The notes beneath the pieces were generated by a model that saw nothing but the letters and a program-made list of their open reading frames with translations, ran no database searches and had not been told where the DNA came from. From NCBI GenBank assembly GCA_046542305.1, contig JBKHBQ010000061.1:1-16661 (forward strand): DNA of 16,661 nt, read 5' to 3'. Below are positions 8,252 to 14,770 of this stretch, piece by piece. Source of the stretch: JBKHBQ01 sp046542305 (GTDB taxonomy: Bacteria > Bacteroidota > Bacteroidia > Bacteroidales > 4484-276). The stretch's first letter is position 1; every line of letters starts with the position of its first letter. The position numbers and the translations under genes are program-made.

Positions 8252-9712
8252 TTATATCTGGTTTAAAAATTCGTTCAAAATTTCACGGTCGTCAAAGTGG
8301 TGTCGCTGTCCTTTAATTTCCTGATATGTTTCGTGTCCCTTACCTGCCAGCAGGATGATGTCGCCTTTCACGGAAATCATGGTGGCCGTTTTTATGGCTT
8401 CTTTCCTGTCGGTAATCTTTACGGTTTTTCTTTTCATTTCGCTGCTTAGTCCCGCTTCCATTTCACGGATGATGGCTTCGGGATCTTCGCTTCGCGGATT
8501 GTCGGAAGTGAGGATTACGCGATCGCTGTAGCGGCAGGCTACCTGTGCGAGCAGCGGCCTTTTGGTGCGGTCGCGGTCGCCGCCGGCGCCAATGATCGTA
8601 AGTACATGCTCGTTGCCGCTGCGGCCGGTATTAACAGTTTCAAGCACATTCTGCAGGGCATCGGGAGTGTGTGCGTAATCAACAATGCCGATGATGCCGC
8701 TGTTGGAAGGAACAACCTCGAAACGGCCCTCCACCGGCTGCAGGCCGCTCAGCGCCAGCAAAACCTCTTCCTGTTTCTGCCCGTCGAGCATGGCTGCGCC
8801 ATAGGCTGCCATCAGGTTGTAGGCATTGAAGTATCCCACCAACCGGCTCCAGAAATCCTGCCCCTCGATCCGCATATGCAGGCCTTCGAAGCGGTTTTCG
8901 AGGATTTTGCCCTTGAAATCCGAAATGTTTTTTATGCTGTAGGCAGCTTTTTTAGCTTTTGTATTCTGAAGCATGACCTGCGCGTGCTTATCGTCCCGAT
9001 TTACCAGCGCAAACGCCGATGCCGGCAATTCGTCGAACAATTTCTTTTTTGCTTTGATATAGCGGTCGAAACTCTGGTGGTAATCCAGGTGATCATGGGT
9101 GATGTTTGTGAAAATCGCCCCATGTATGTGAAGGCCGGCGATCCGCTCCTGGTCGATGGCATGGGAGCTGATTTCCATAAAGCAATAATTGCAGCCGCTC
9201 TCTGCCATCCGGTGAAGGTTCTTCTGAATTTGCAGGGCGTTGGCCGTGGTGTGGGTGGATTTAAGGCGCTCGTCGCCAATGCGGTTTTCGATGGTCGAAA
9301 GCAGACCTGCCTGATATCCCAGTTCGCGATAAAGCTGGTAAAGCAGAAATACCGTGGTGGTTTTGCCGTTGGTGCCCGTTACGCCCACTACCCTGAGCTT
9401 TTTGCCTGAATGCTGATAATATGCCGCAGCAGCTTGACCCAGGGCAACGGCGCTGTTTTTTACGCGGATAAAAGTAACCCCCTCAGGCGCGTTGGCAGGA
9501 ATTTCTTCGCAGATCACAGCGATAGCGCCTTTTTCGATGGCTGCCGCAATAAAGTTGTGGCCATCGGTGCGGGTGCCTTTTACCGCAACGAACAGATCGC
9601 CTTTCCCCAACTCGCGCGAATCGAACTCGATTTTTTCGATTTGCATATCGGCGCTGCCGATAACTGCTTCGGTTTTTATGTCGGTCAATATGTAATCCAG
9701 CCTTTTCTCCAC
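8252..9712 (-). CDS. murE: UDP-MurNAc-L-Ala-D-Glu:meso-diaminopimelate ligase MurE
   Basis: MurE adds the third amino acid of the peptidoglycan stem peptide in the cytoplasm. The 486-residue product shows VTGTNGKTTT (111-120, ATP loop), the STHTTANAL segment (152-160), MEISSHAID (179-187), the Y..AK..LF segment with the probable carbamylated lysine (K222), DYAHTP (345-350) and DNPR at 404-407. DNPR is the motif known to select meso-diaminopimelate over L-lysine, so a DAP-type wall is predicted. The start is GTG at 9712, 8 bp after the ftsI stop. Upstream in frame there is no ATG before a TGA stop, only a CTG, so GTG is the most likely start. No murF follows; mraY does. Confidence 0.97.
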   Translation of the reverse strand: MEKRLDYILTDIKTEAVIGSADMQIEKIEFDSRELGKGDLFVAVKGTRTDGHNFIAAAIEKGAIAVICEEIPANAPEGVTFIRVKNSAVALGQAAAAYYQHSGKKLRVVGVTGTNGKTTTVFLLYQLYRELGYQAGLLSTIENRIGDERLKSTHTTANALQIQKNLHRMAESGCNYCFMEISSHAIDQERIAGLHIHGAIFTNITHDHLDYHQSFDRYIKAKKKLFDELPASAFALVNRDDKHAQVMLQNTKAKKAAYSIKNISDFKGKILENRFEGLHMRIEGQDFWSRLVGYFNAYNLMAAYGAAMLDGQKQEEVLLALSGLQPVEGRFEVVPSNSGIIGIVDYAHTPDALQNVLETVNTGRSGNEHVLTIIGAGGDRDRTKRPLLAQVACRYSDRVILTSDNPRSEDPEAIIREMEAGLSSEMKRKTVKITDRKEAIKTATMISVKGDIILLAGKGHETYQEIKGQRHHFDDREILNEFLNQI

Positions 9713-9720
9713 TTTTGTTG

Positions 9721-11808
9721 TCAGATTTCAAGGTTCAGATATATATGATTGCCCCTGCGCAGTGGTGTGCCGGGTGCCAGCGATTGCTTCTTCACCAGGC
9801 CTTTTCCTTTCATTTTCACCACCAGGCCCAGGTTTTCGAGCAGGTAAACAGCGTCGCGTGCACCGAGCCCCGTAACATCCGGAATAGCTTCCATCTTCAC
9901 GAATTCAGCGAAGCTTTCGCTGAGATCAGTCAGTTGGTTCGCATCGTATCCGGTTTTTTCCAGGAGTTTGTCCGGGACAACAAGGGTGTTTTCCACCAGT
10001 TCTTCCACGTATTCGTTTTTCTCCATCGGGTGAATGTCGAGTTCGGTGGCATATACAATGTCCGCGATTTCCTTGAAAACCGGCGCGGCTACCAGGGTGG
10101 CGTAGTATGCGCCTTCGTTGGGCCGGTAGATTACCACAATGCATGAATACCTCGGCTTGTCGGCCGGGAAATATCCTACAAAGGAGGCATTGTACTTGCT
10201 GATGTACTGCCCGCGTTCGTTGATCTTGGCGGTGCCGGTTTTGCCGGCGATTTTATAAACGGCGTTTTTAATGTTCGTGGCAGTGCCATGCTCAACCACG
10301 CCTTCGAGATAACTTTTCGCCAGTTTCAGTGTGGATTCGGAGCAGATATTTTCCCTGATTATTTCGGTGTTGAATTCTTTGATGGTTTTGCCGGCATTCC
10401 TGATTTCCTTTACCAGCCGCGGTTTTACCATCACCCCATCGTTGGCTACGGCATTGTAGAAGGTCAGCACCTGCAAGGGTGTTACCATGATTTCGTATCC
10501 GATCGACATCCAGGGCAGGGTCACCATCGACCAGTGCCTGCTGTCGGGCGACGTTACCTGTGGCGTACGTTCACCGTGGATTTCGATGCCGGTTTTTTCC
10601 AGCGGAAACATGCCGGTGAGCCGATTATAAAAATCCCACTCACGGCCGGTGTAGGTGTCGTAAATCAATTTGGAAACACCCACATTGGAAGAATGCACAA
10701 AACACTCCTCTGTGGTAAGCCATCCGTCGCCGTCGATCACATGCGAATCCTTCATGGTGCGGCCGTGAAACATGGTCCATCCGTCGCCGATCTCAACGGA
10801 ATCGGTCCGGGCGATAATACCGTCCTCCATGGCCACCATCATCGACGGAAGCTTAAAAGTTGAACCCGGTTCGAATGCTTCACCAACTGCAAGATTGTAA
10901 AGCTCTTCGTATTCTCCTTTATCATTCAGTTGAAGGTTGGCAATGGCTTTGATCTCGCCGGTTTGCACTTCCATCAGGATGGCGGTACCCTTTTCGGCGT
11001 TGTGGGCATACAGGTGCTTCATCAGCGAGTTTTCCGTAACATCCTGCAGGTAGGTGTCGATGGTTGTGATGAGATCTTTCCCGTTTTGCGGATCGGTGTT
11101 GTTGTTATTGAAAACGGGCTTCCAGGCCTTGTTGGCCATTCGTTGCTTGAGTTGCCTGCCGGGCTGGCCTTTCAGGTATTCGTCAAAATAGCCTTCGAGC
11201 CCTACATGCAGCGTATCGAACACGTTTGTGCGTACATAGCCCAGGGTTCGCCTTGCGAGCATTCCGTATGGATATTCGCGGCGTGTGGATCGTTCGGCTA
11301 TCAGTCCGCCCAGATATTTTCCCCGGTTGAAGATGGGGAGTTTTTTCAATTCGGAGAGCTGGTCGTAAGTTACGTTGTTTTGAATGAGGAGGTATCGGTT
11401 GCCATCCCTGCGTGCATTCTGCAGGTATTTTTTGTATCCCCAGTTGGTCCGGTCGCCAAACATCCTGGAAAGACCCAGGGCAAGCCATGAAACACTGTCG
11501 TTGAACAGGTGGTCCGGGATTAGGTCGGAAGCCGCATCCATCCTGATGTCGAAAATGGGAATGGAAGTCGCGATAAGATTGCCGTCGGCAGCATAAATAT
11601 TCCCGCGAATGGCATCCACATCAAAATAACGGTATTCCATCTTTTCGGCCTGAAGCCTCAGTTCGGCGCCCTCGAAAATCTGTATATGCGCCGCCTTGAT
11701 GATTACGGCCATACCGAAAATGAAAAGCAGGACAAAGACAATATAGGTGCGAACCATGCTTTCGTGGCCCGGACCTGTCTCTGCATATTTTTTTCCTGCT
11801 TTACCCAT
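9721..11808 (-). CDS. ftsI: Septal class B penicillin-binding protein FtsI (PBP3) with PASTA domain
   Basis: FtsI is the division-specific DD-transpeptidase that cross-links septal peptidoglycan made by FtsW. The 695-residue protein has a short cytoplasmic head, one membrane span (about 21-40), a class B dimerisation/pedestal region (about 60-235) and the transpeptidase domain (about 270-585). Catalytic motifs are STFK (316-319, nucleophile S316), S373-S-N375 and KTGT (523-526). Residues about 640-695 form one PASTA domain (IPDVTGLGARDAVYLLENLG...), a module known to bind peptidoglycan or contribute to stability. PASTA-bearing FtsI homologues occur in Bacteroidota and in SpoVD/PBP2x-type proteins of Firmicutes. 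The ATG at 11808 follows the ftsL stop by 14 bp; an internal ATG at residue 18 is possible but less likely. Confidence 0.96.
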   Translation of the reverse strand: MGKAGKKYAETGPGHESMVRTYIVFVLLFIFGMAVIIKAAHIQIFEGAELRLQAEKMEYRYFDVDAIRGNIYAADGNLIATSIPIFDIRMDAASDLIPDHLFNDSVSWLALGLSRMFGDRTNWGYKKYLQNARRDGNRYLLIQNNVTYDQLSELKKLPIFNRGKYLGGLIAERSTRREYPYGMLARRTLGYVRTNVFDTLHVGLEGYFDEYLKGQPGRQLKQRMANKAWKPVFNNNNTDPQNGKDLITTIDTYLQDVTENSLMKHLYAHNAEKGTAILMEVQTGEIKAIANLQLNDKGEYEELYNLAVGEAFEPGSTFKLPSMMVAMEDGIIARTDSVEIGDGWTMFHGRTMKDSHVIDGDGWLTTEECFVHSSNVGVSKLIYDTYTGREWDFYNRLTGMFPLEKTGIEIHGERTPQVTSPDSRHWSMVTLPWMSIGYEIMVTPLQVLTFYNAVANDGVMVKPRLVKEIRNAGKTIKEFNTEIIRENICSESTLKLAKSYLEGVVEHGTATNIKNAVYKIAGKTGTAKINERGQYISKYNASFVGYFPADKPRYSCIVVIYRPNEGAYYATLVAAPVFKEIADIVYATELDIHPMEKNEYVEELVENTLVVPDKLLEKTGYDANQLTDLSESFAEFVKMEAIPDVTGLGARDAVYLLENLGLVVKMKGKGLVKKQSLAPGTPLRRGNHIYLNLEI

Positions 11809-11822
11809 GCTGTGCTTTAGTT

Positions 11823-12215
11823 TTATTTTTTGATAAATATTTTTTCAGGCGGCTCCACCAGCGGCTTGATGCCGTGCTTTTCCAGTTCACGGGCCAGAAA
11901 GGAGGCGCGGGTTTTTTCGTTCACCCTGGATTTCATGTTCAGGTAATCGAATCCCAATTCCTTGATCTCAGTATTCAGCCTGTTGATCTCCCTGATCTTG
12001 CGTTCGGCGAAATGATTGTTGCCAATGTAGACGATCCCGATCAGGGCAATGAAAAAGATAAAGGGCATCCAGGCAAATACGCTGTCGCGATTCAGAAAGG
12101 ATCCGTCGAGCAGGTTGTGCAATTGGCGGCCAATGGTCCGGCCGGCTTTTTTGCCCCTGCTGCCGTGCTTTTCCTCACGGTTTACATTTTTGATGGTATT
12201 TGCCGGTTTACTCAT
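11823..12215 (-). CDS. ftsL: FtsL-like cell division protein
   Basis: This small 130-residue protein has a basic cytoplasmic N-terminus (rich in K and R, residues 9-30), one membrane span (about 47-64, WMPFIFFIALIGIVYI) and a periplasmic part. Residues about 70-100 (RKIREINRLNTEIKELGFDYL) look like a short coiled coil. This is the FtsL topology: FtsL pairs with FtsB through a coiled coil and supports FtsQ and the FtsW-FtsI synthase. Sequence similarity to E. coli FtsL is not evident by eye; the assignment rests on topology and the invariant position between rsmH and ftsI. It starts 2 bp past the rsmH stop. The N-terminal extension before the span is longer than in E. coli FtsL. Confidence 0.85.
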   Translation of the reverse strand: MSKPANTIKNVNREEKHGSRGKKAGRTIGRQLHNLLDGSFLNRDSVFAWMPFIFFIALIGIVYIGNNHFAERKIREINRLNTEIKELGFDYLNMKSRVNEKTRASFLARELEKHGIKPLVEPPEKIFIKK

Positions 12216-12217
12216 TG

Positions 12218-13117
12218 CTAAATCTTTTCTGCGATTCTGAGTTTTGCACTTCTCGCCCTGCTGTTTTTGCGAATCTCTTCATCGCCGGGTACCACGGGCT
12301 TTTTGTTCACGGCTTCAAAAAGAACCTTCGGATTACCGTAAAAATCCTTTTCTACCTTGCCTTCGAAATTGCCGGTTTTGATGAAATTCTTAACCAACCG
12401 GTCTTCCAGCGAATGGTAGGAGATCACCACCAGTCTTCCGCCGCTTTTCAGGACTTCTGCAGTCTGTAAAAGAAAATCCTTTAAAACCTCCAGTTCCTGA
12501 TTGATCTCGATGCGAAGCGCCTGCATTACTCTCGCGTAAAACTTGTTTTCCTTTCCCTTCGGTTCCAGATGCCGGAGGCTTTCCCTGAGATCTTCGAAAG
12601 TTATGAACGGCTTATTGTTTCTGCTTTTTGCAACAGCCGAAGCAATGGCTCTCGCATTGGTCAGTTCGCCATACTCCTTTAATATATATTGGAGCTTTTC
12701 TTCCGGATAGTCATTCAAAACCTGTTTTGCATCAAGTTTTTGACGGCGGTTCATGCGCAGGTCCAGCGGTCCGTCGAACCGGATGGAAAACCCGCGTTCC
12801 GCTTCATCAAACTGATGGGAACTGACGCCGAGGTCGGCAAGGATGCCATCAACCGGCAGTGCCTGGTGATATTTCAGGAAATTTTTCAGATACCTGAAAT
12901 TATGATTGATCAGGATGAAATGCTCGTCGTCGAGCACATTGTTCAGGGCGTCCTCGTCCTGGTCAAAAGCGAGGAGGCGGCCATTTTCGAGATTTTCAAG
13001 TATTGCTTTCGAATGTCCGCCTCCGCCAAAAGTAGCATCCACGTAGGTGCCCCCCGGCTTTATCCCGAGGCCTTCTATGCTTTCCCTGAGTAACACAGGC
13101 TGGTGGTATGCTGTCAT
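12218..13117 (-). CDS. rsmH: 16S rRNA (cytosine(1402)-N(4))-methyltransferase RsmH
   Basis: RsmH (MraW) uses S-adenosylmethionine to N4-methylate C1402 of 16S rRNA, in the ribosomal P site. The 299-residue product begins with the conserved HQPVLL (5-10). It has the SAM-binding DATFGGGGHS (27-36), the acidic FDQDEDA (51-57), LGVSSHQFD (96-104) and PLDLRM (117-122). Near the C-terminus are SYHSLEDRLVK and NSRARSAKLR, both family signatures. Length is normal. The ATG (13117) overlaps the mraZ stop as ATGA, implying coupled translation. It is the standard second gene of the dcw cluster, although its function is in ribosome maturation rather than wall synthesis. Confidence 0.98.
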   Translation of the reverse strand: MTAYHQPVLLRESIEGLGIKPGGTYVDATFGGGGHSKAILENLENGRLLAFDQDEDALNNVLDDEHFILINHNFRYLKNFLKYHQALPVDGILADLGVSSHQFDEAERGFSIRFDGPLDLRMNRRQKLDAKQVLNDYPEEKLQYILKEYGELTNARAIASAVAKSRNNKPFITFEDLRESLRHLEPKGKENKFYARVMQALRIEINQELEVLKDFLLQTAEVLKSGGRLVVISYHSLEDRLVKNFIKTGNFEGKVEKDFYGNPKVLFEAVNKKPVVPGDEEIRKNSRARSAKLRIAEKI

Positions 13118-13581
13118 ATCTCGTCCTCCTGCGGGTTGATGCCTCCCATCACTTCTTCGGCCAGTGTGCCAAAGTCGTCGGAATCGGCTACTTCGAGTTC
13201 GTACTTGTCTTTATCCCAGATTTCCAGAAAATTGATCTGCGAGGTGATGACGATGGTCTTGCTGATGCCTGCAAACGTCATCAGATCCTTGGGTATGTTG
13301 AGCCTACCTGCGCCATCCAGGTCCACCGGCTTAACACCGGCCAGAAACTTGCGAATAAACTTTACATTCTTTTGTATGAACCGGTTGAGCTTGTTGATTT
13401 CTGCCAATTTCTTGTTCCATTCCTCCGTCGGCCACACCTCGAGGCAGGGATTAAAAATGCCCCGCTTGATGATGAAGCCGTTAGGGATCTCCTTTTCCAG
13501 TTCGCTTTTCAGCTTTCCCGGAAGCAGGATGCGTCCCTTTGCGTCAACCTTGCATTCGTATGTGTACGTAAGCTCTACCAC
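13114..13581 (-). CDS. mraZ: Transcriptional regulator MraZ
   Basis: MraZ is a ring-forming DNA-binding protein of the AbrB/SpoVT-like double-beta fold; in E. coli it represses its own dcw promoter. The 155-residue protein carries the two family repeats: DAKGRILLP (13-21) and DGAGRLNIP (89-97), each with the D-x-x-G-R core. The tail after about residue 130 is acidic (DSDDFG, QEDEI). The start is GTG at 13581: the only in-frame upstream codons are AGT, AGA and ATC before a TAA stop, and the next in-frame ATG comes after the second repeat. It is the first gene of the leftward operon; upstream lie a candidate promoter and repeated GTGGGAAAA boxes that MraZ may bind. Confidence 0.96.
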   Translation of the reverse strand: MVELTYTYECKVDAKGRILLPGKLKSELEKEIPNGFIIKRGIFNPCLEVWPTEEWNKKLAEINKLNRFIQKNVKFIRKFLAGVKPVDLDGAGRLNIPKDLMTFAGISKTIVITSQINFLEIWDKDKYELEVADSDDFGTLAEEVMGGINPQEDEI

Positions 13582-13598
13582 ACTTCTGATTTATCCGC

Positions 13599-13606
13599 CA
13601 AATATA
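13599..13606 (-). promoter_or_regulatory. Candidate -7 promoter element for mraZ/dcw operon
   Basis: On the minus strand the sequence reads TATATTTG, an exact match to the Bacteroidota sigma-ABfr -7 consensus TAnnTTTG, ending 17 bp before the mraZ GTG. Transcription would begin about 6-7 bases further on, giving a very short leader. The partner -33 TTTG is uncertain. A TTTG occurs at 13625-13622, but the 15-bp gap is shorter than the usual roughly 19-21. The site was found by eye. Confidence 0.45.
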
Positions 13607-13612
13607 TAGCAA

Positions 13613-13663
13613 ATTTTCCCACAAAAACCTACTTTGTTGATAACTTTTGACACTTTTTCCCAC
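13613..13663 (-). promoter_or_regulatory. Candidate MraZ operator (GTGGG boxes)
   Basis: Reading toward mraZ, the minus strand has GTGGGAAAAA then GTGTCAAAAG (13663-13644), two 10-bp units, and a third GTGGGAAAAT at 13622-13613. MraZ of E. coli is known to bind TGGGN boxes repeated every 10 bp just upstream of mraZ, and the Mycoplasma protein binds AAAGTG[T/G] repeats; AAAGTGT is present here at 13656-13650. The nearest box abuts the promoter candidate, as expected of autorepression. That MraZ binds here is inference. Confidence 0.4.
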
Positions 13664-13683
13664 CAAGAATTTTATGTTGATAG
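13614..13683. repeat. Imperfect direct repeat TTTTCCCAC-N12/11-TGTTGATA, two copies, 40-41 bp period
   Basis: On the plus strand, TTTTCCCAC at 13614-13622 is followed by TGTTGATA at 13635-13642. The same pair recurs as TTTTCCCAC at 13655-13663 and TGTTGATA at 13675-13682. The 9-mers are 41 bp apart and the 8-mers are 40 bp apart, close to four helical turns. The right copy of the first element has one extra T upstream. Spacer sequences differ, so only the two conserved blocks are under apparent constraint. The repeat lies directly upstream of the mraZ promoter candidate. Confidence 0.7.
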
Positions 13684-13842
13684 CTGGAAGCCCGATTTAG
13701 CAAGTGTTTCAGAAGTGTATGAAAAAAGCTTAAATTCCACCAGAACCCCACCAGGGTTTTTGTAAGAAAGATGAAAAATGTCGCGGAAGCTGCATGCTGA
13801 TTCAATTTTATCTATTTTTACAAGTCAGTTGTTATTAATGGT

Positions 13843-13850
13843 TAACTTTG
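13843..13850 (+). promoter_or_regulatory. Candidate -7 promoter element for the acyltransferase-engB operon
   Basis: TAACTTTG matches the Bacteroidota -7 consensus TAnnTTTG, 21 bp before the ATG at 13872. No good -33 TTTG is seen at the usual distance; a TTG at 13829-13831 is only 11 bp upstream. The position between the last intergenic base and the first plus-strand gene suits a promoter. Confidence 0.4.
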
Positions 13851-13871
13851 TGTGGTTTTAAGTAAAGACGT

Positions 13872-14741
13872 ATGGATGTTGAACAGCATGACCGGAATAA
13901 GCATCCGGAAATCTCCCGCAACTTTATTGATCTCGACAAGGTACTTGCCGATAAGAACCCGACACTGAAAAAGGTAATGCCCGGTTTTGTGCTGTCGTAC
14001 CTCAGGCGGGTGATACATCAGGAGGAGGTGAATGAGGCCATTTACAGCAACCGCGACAAATTCGGAGTGGATTTTGTGAATGCCATTCTGGACATGTTCG
14101 GGGCGGTCATTAAGGTGAAGGGCCTGGAAAACCTGCCCGAAACCGGGCGGCAGATCATCGCATCGAATCATCCGCTGGGCGGCCTCGACGGCATGGCACT
14201 GATGAGCGTTGTAGGGCGGAAAAGAAGGGATTTCCTTTTTCCTGTAAACGATCTGTTGATGTACCTGCCCAATCTGCGCGAGCTTTTTATCCCGATCAAC
14301 AAGCATGGCAGCAACGCCGATAATATTCAAATCTTTAACGATACCTTTGCATCGGATGTGCTGCTGCTTTATTTTCCGGCCGGCCTGGTTTCGCGAAAGC
14401 AAAAGGGGAAGATCATGGATGTGGATTGGAGAAAAACTTTTCTTACCCGCGCCATTAAATATAAGCGTGATGTGGTGCCGGTACATATCAGCGGAAGGAA
14501 CACCAATTTTTTTTATGGAATTGCCAACTGGAGAAAGCGGCTTAGCATCAAAGCAAACATTGAAATGCTGTACCTGGTCGATGAAATGTTCAGGCAAAAG
14601 AATAAGGTGGTCGAAATTACTTTTGGCAAAACCATTCCGATCGAAACATTCGACAAAAGGCACAGCCATGCCGAATGGGCAGAACTGCTGAAGAAGCATG
14701 TGTATGCACTTGGCAGGGGAGAGGATTTCCCGCTCGGTTAA
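13872..14741 (+). CDS. glsA: PlsC-like lysophospholipid/aminolipid O-acyltransferase (GlsA-like)
   Basis: This 289-residue protein belongs to the PlsC/LPLAT acyltransferase superfamily, which moves acyl chains onto hydroxyl groups of lipid precursors at the membrane. The catalytic block NHPLGGLDG (99-107) pairs H100 with D106, a HX5D spacing typical of the hemolysin-associated branch rather than the HX4D of PlsC. FPAGLVSR (168-175) matches the glycerophosphate-binding motif. There is no obvious signal peptide. The next gene encodes a hemolysin-type GNAT acyltransferase. In Bacteroides thetaiotaomicron the adjacent pair GlsB/GlsA makes glycine lipids by N- then O-acylation; OlsF fuses similar domains for ornithine lipids. 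I infer an O-acylation step here. The acceptor, and hence the symbol, is tentative; plain lyso-phosphatidate acylation remains possible. Confidence 0.75.
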   Translation: MDVEQHDRNKHPEISRNFIDLDKVLADKNPTLKKVMPGFVLSYLRRVIHQEEVNEAIYSNRDKFGVDFVNAILDMFGAVIKVKGLENLPETGRQIIASNHPLGGLDGMALMSVVGRKRRDFLFPVNDLLMYLPNLRELFIPINKHGSNADNIQIFNDTFASDVLLLYFPAGLVSRKQKGKIMDVDWRKTFLTRAIKYKRDVVPVHISGRNTNFFYGIANWRKRLSIKANIEMLYLVDEMFRQKNKVVEITFGKTIPIETFDKRHSHAEWAELLKKHVYALGRGEDFPLG

Positions 14742-14770
14742 TTTATTGATCAGCTAATTGACAGATATAG

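Larger units (their letters stand above)
13582..13871. other. Divergent intergenic region between the dcw operon and the aminolipid/engB operon
   Basis: These 290 bp separate the GTG of mraZ (minus) from the ATG of the acyltransferase (plus). The region is clearly richer in A and T than the flanking genes and has no convincing ORF. It holds a candidate promoter for each direction (13599-13606 minus, 13843-13850 plus), an imperfect long direct repeat (13614-13683), and two AAGTGT hexamers 11 bp apart (13702-13707, 13713-13718). It also has a short inverted repeat AACCC/GGGTT (13744-13758) followed by a few T. I see no tRNA or recognisable small RNA. Confidence 0.8.

Noticed and set aside
8606..9409. 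Long plus-strand ORF (267 codons) opposite murE
   Set aside because: murE carries intact catalytic motifs across this region; the plus frame shows no family features. The same holds for the long plus-strand ORFs opposite murC, murG, ftsW and ftsI.
13635..13683. TGTTGATA repeats as a replication origin
   Set aside because: Only two DnaA-box-like sites, both imperfect, with no dnaA, dnaN or gyrB nearby and no AT-rich unwinding element of origin type. Kept only as a possible regulatory site.
13744..13760. AACCC/GGGTT inverted repeat followed by TTTT as a terminator
   Set aside because: The stem is only 5 bp with a 5-nt loop, and no gene ends just before it. It may simply be part of AT-rich leader sequence.
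13842..14699. Long minus-strand ORF (285 codons) opposite the PlsC-like gene
   Set aside because: It is antisense to a gene with clear acyltransferase motifs, has no recognisable domain, and its composition (many H, Q, C) is what a shadow frame gives.
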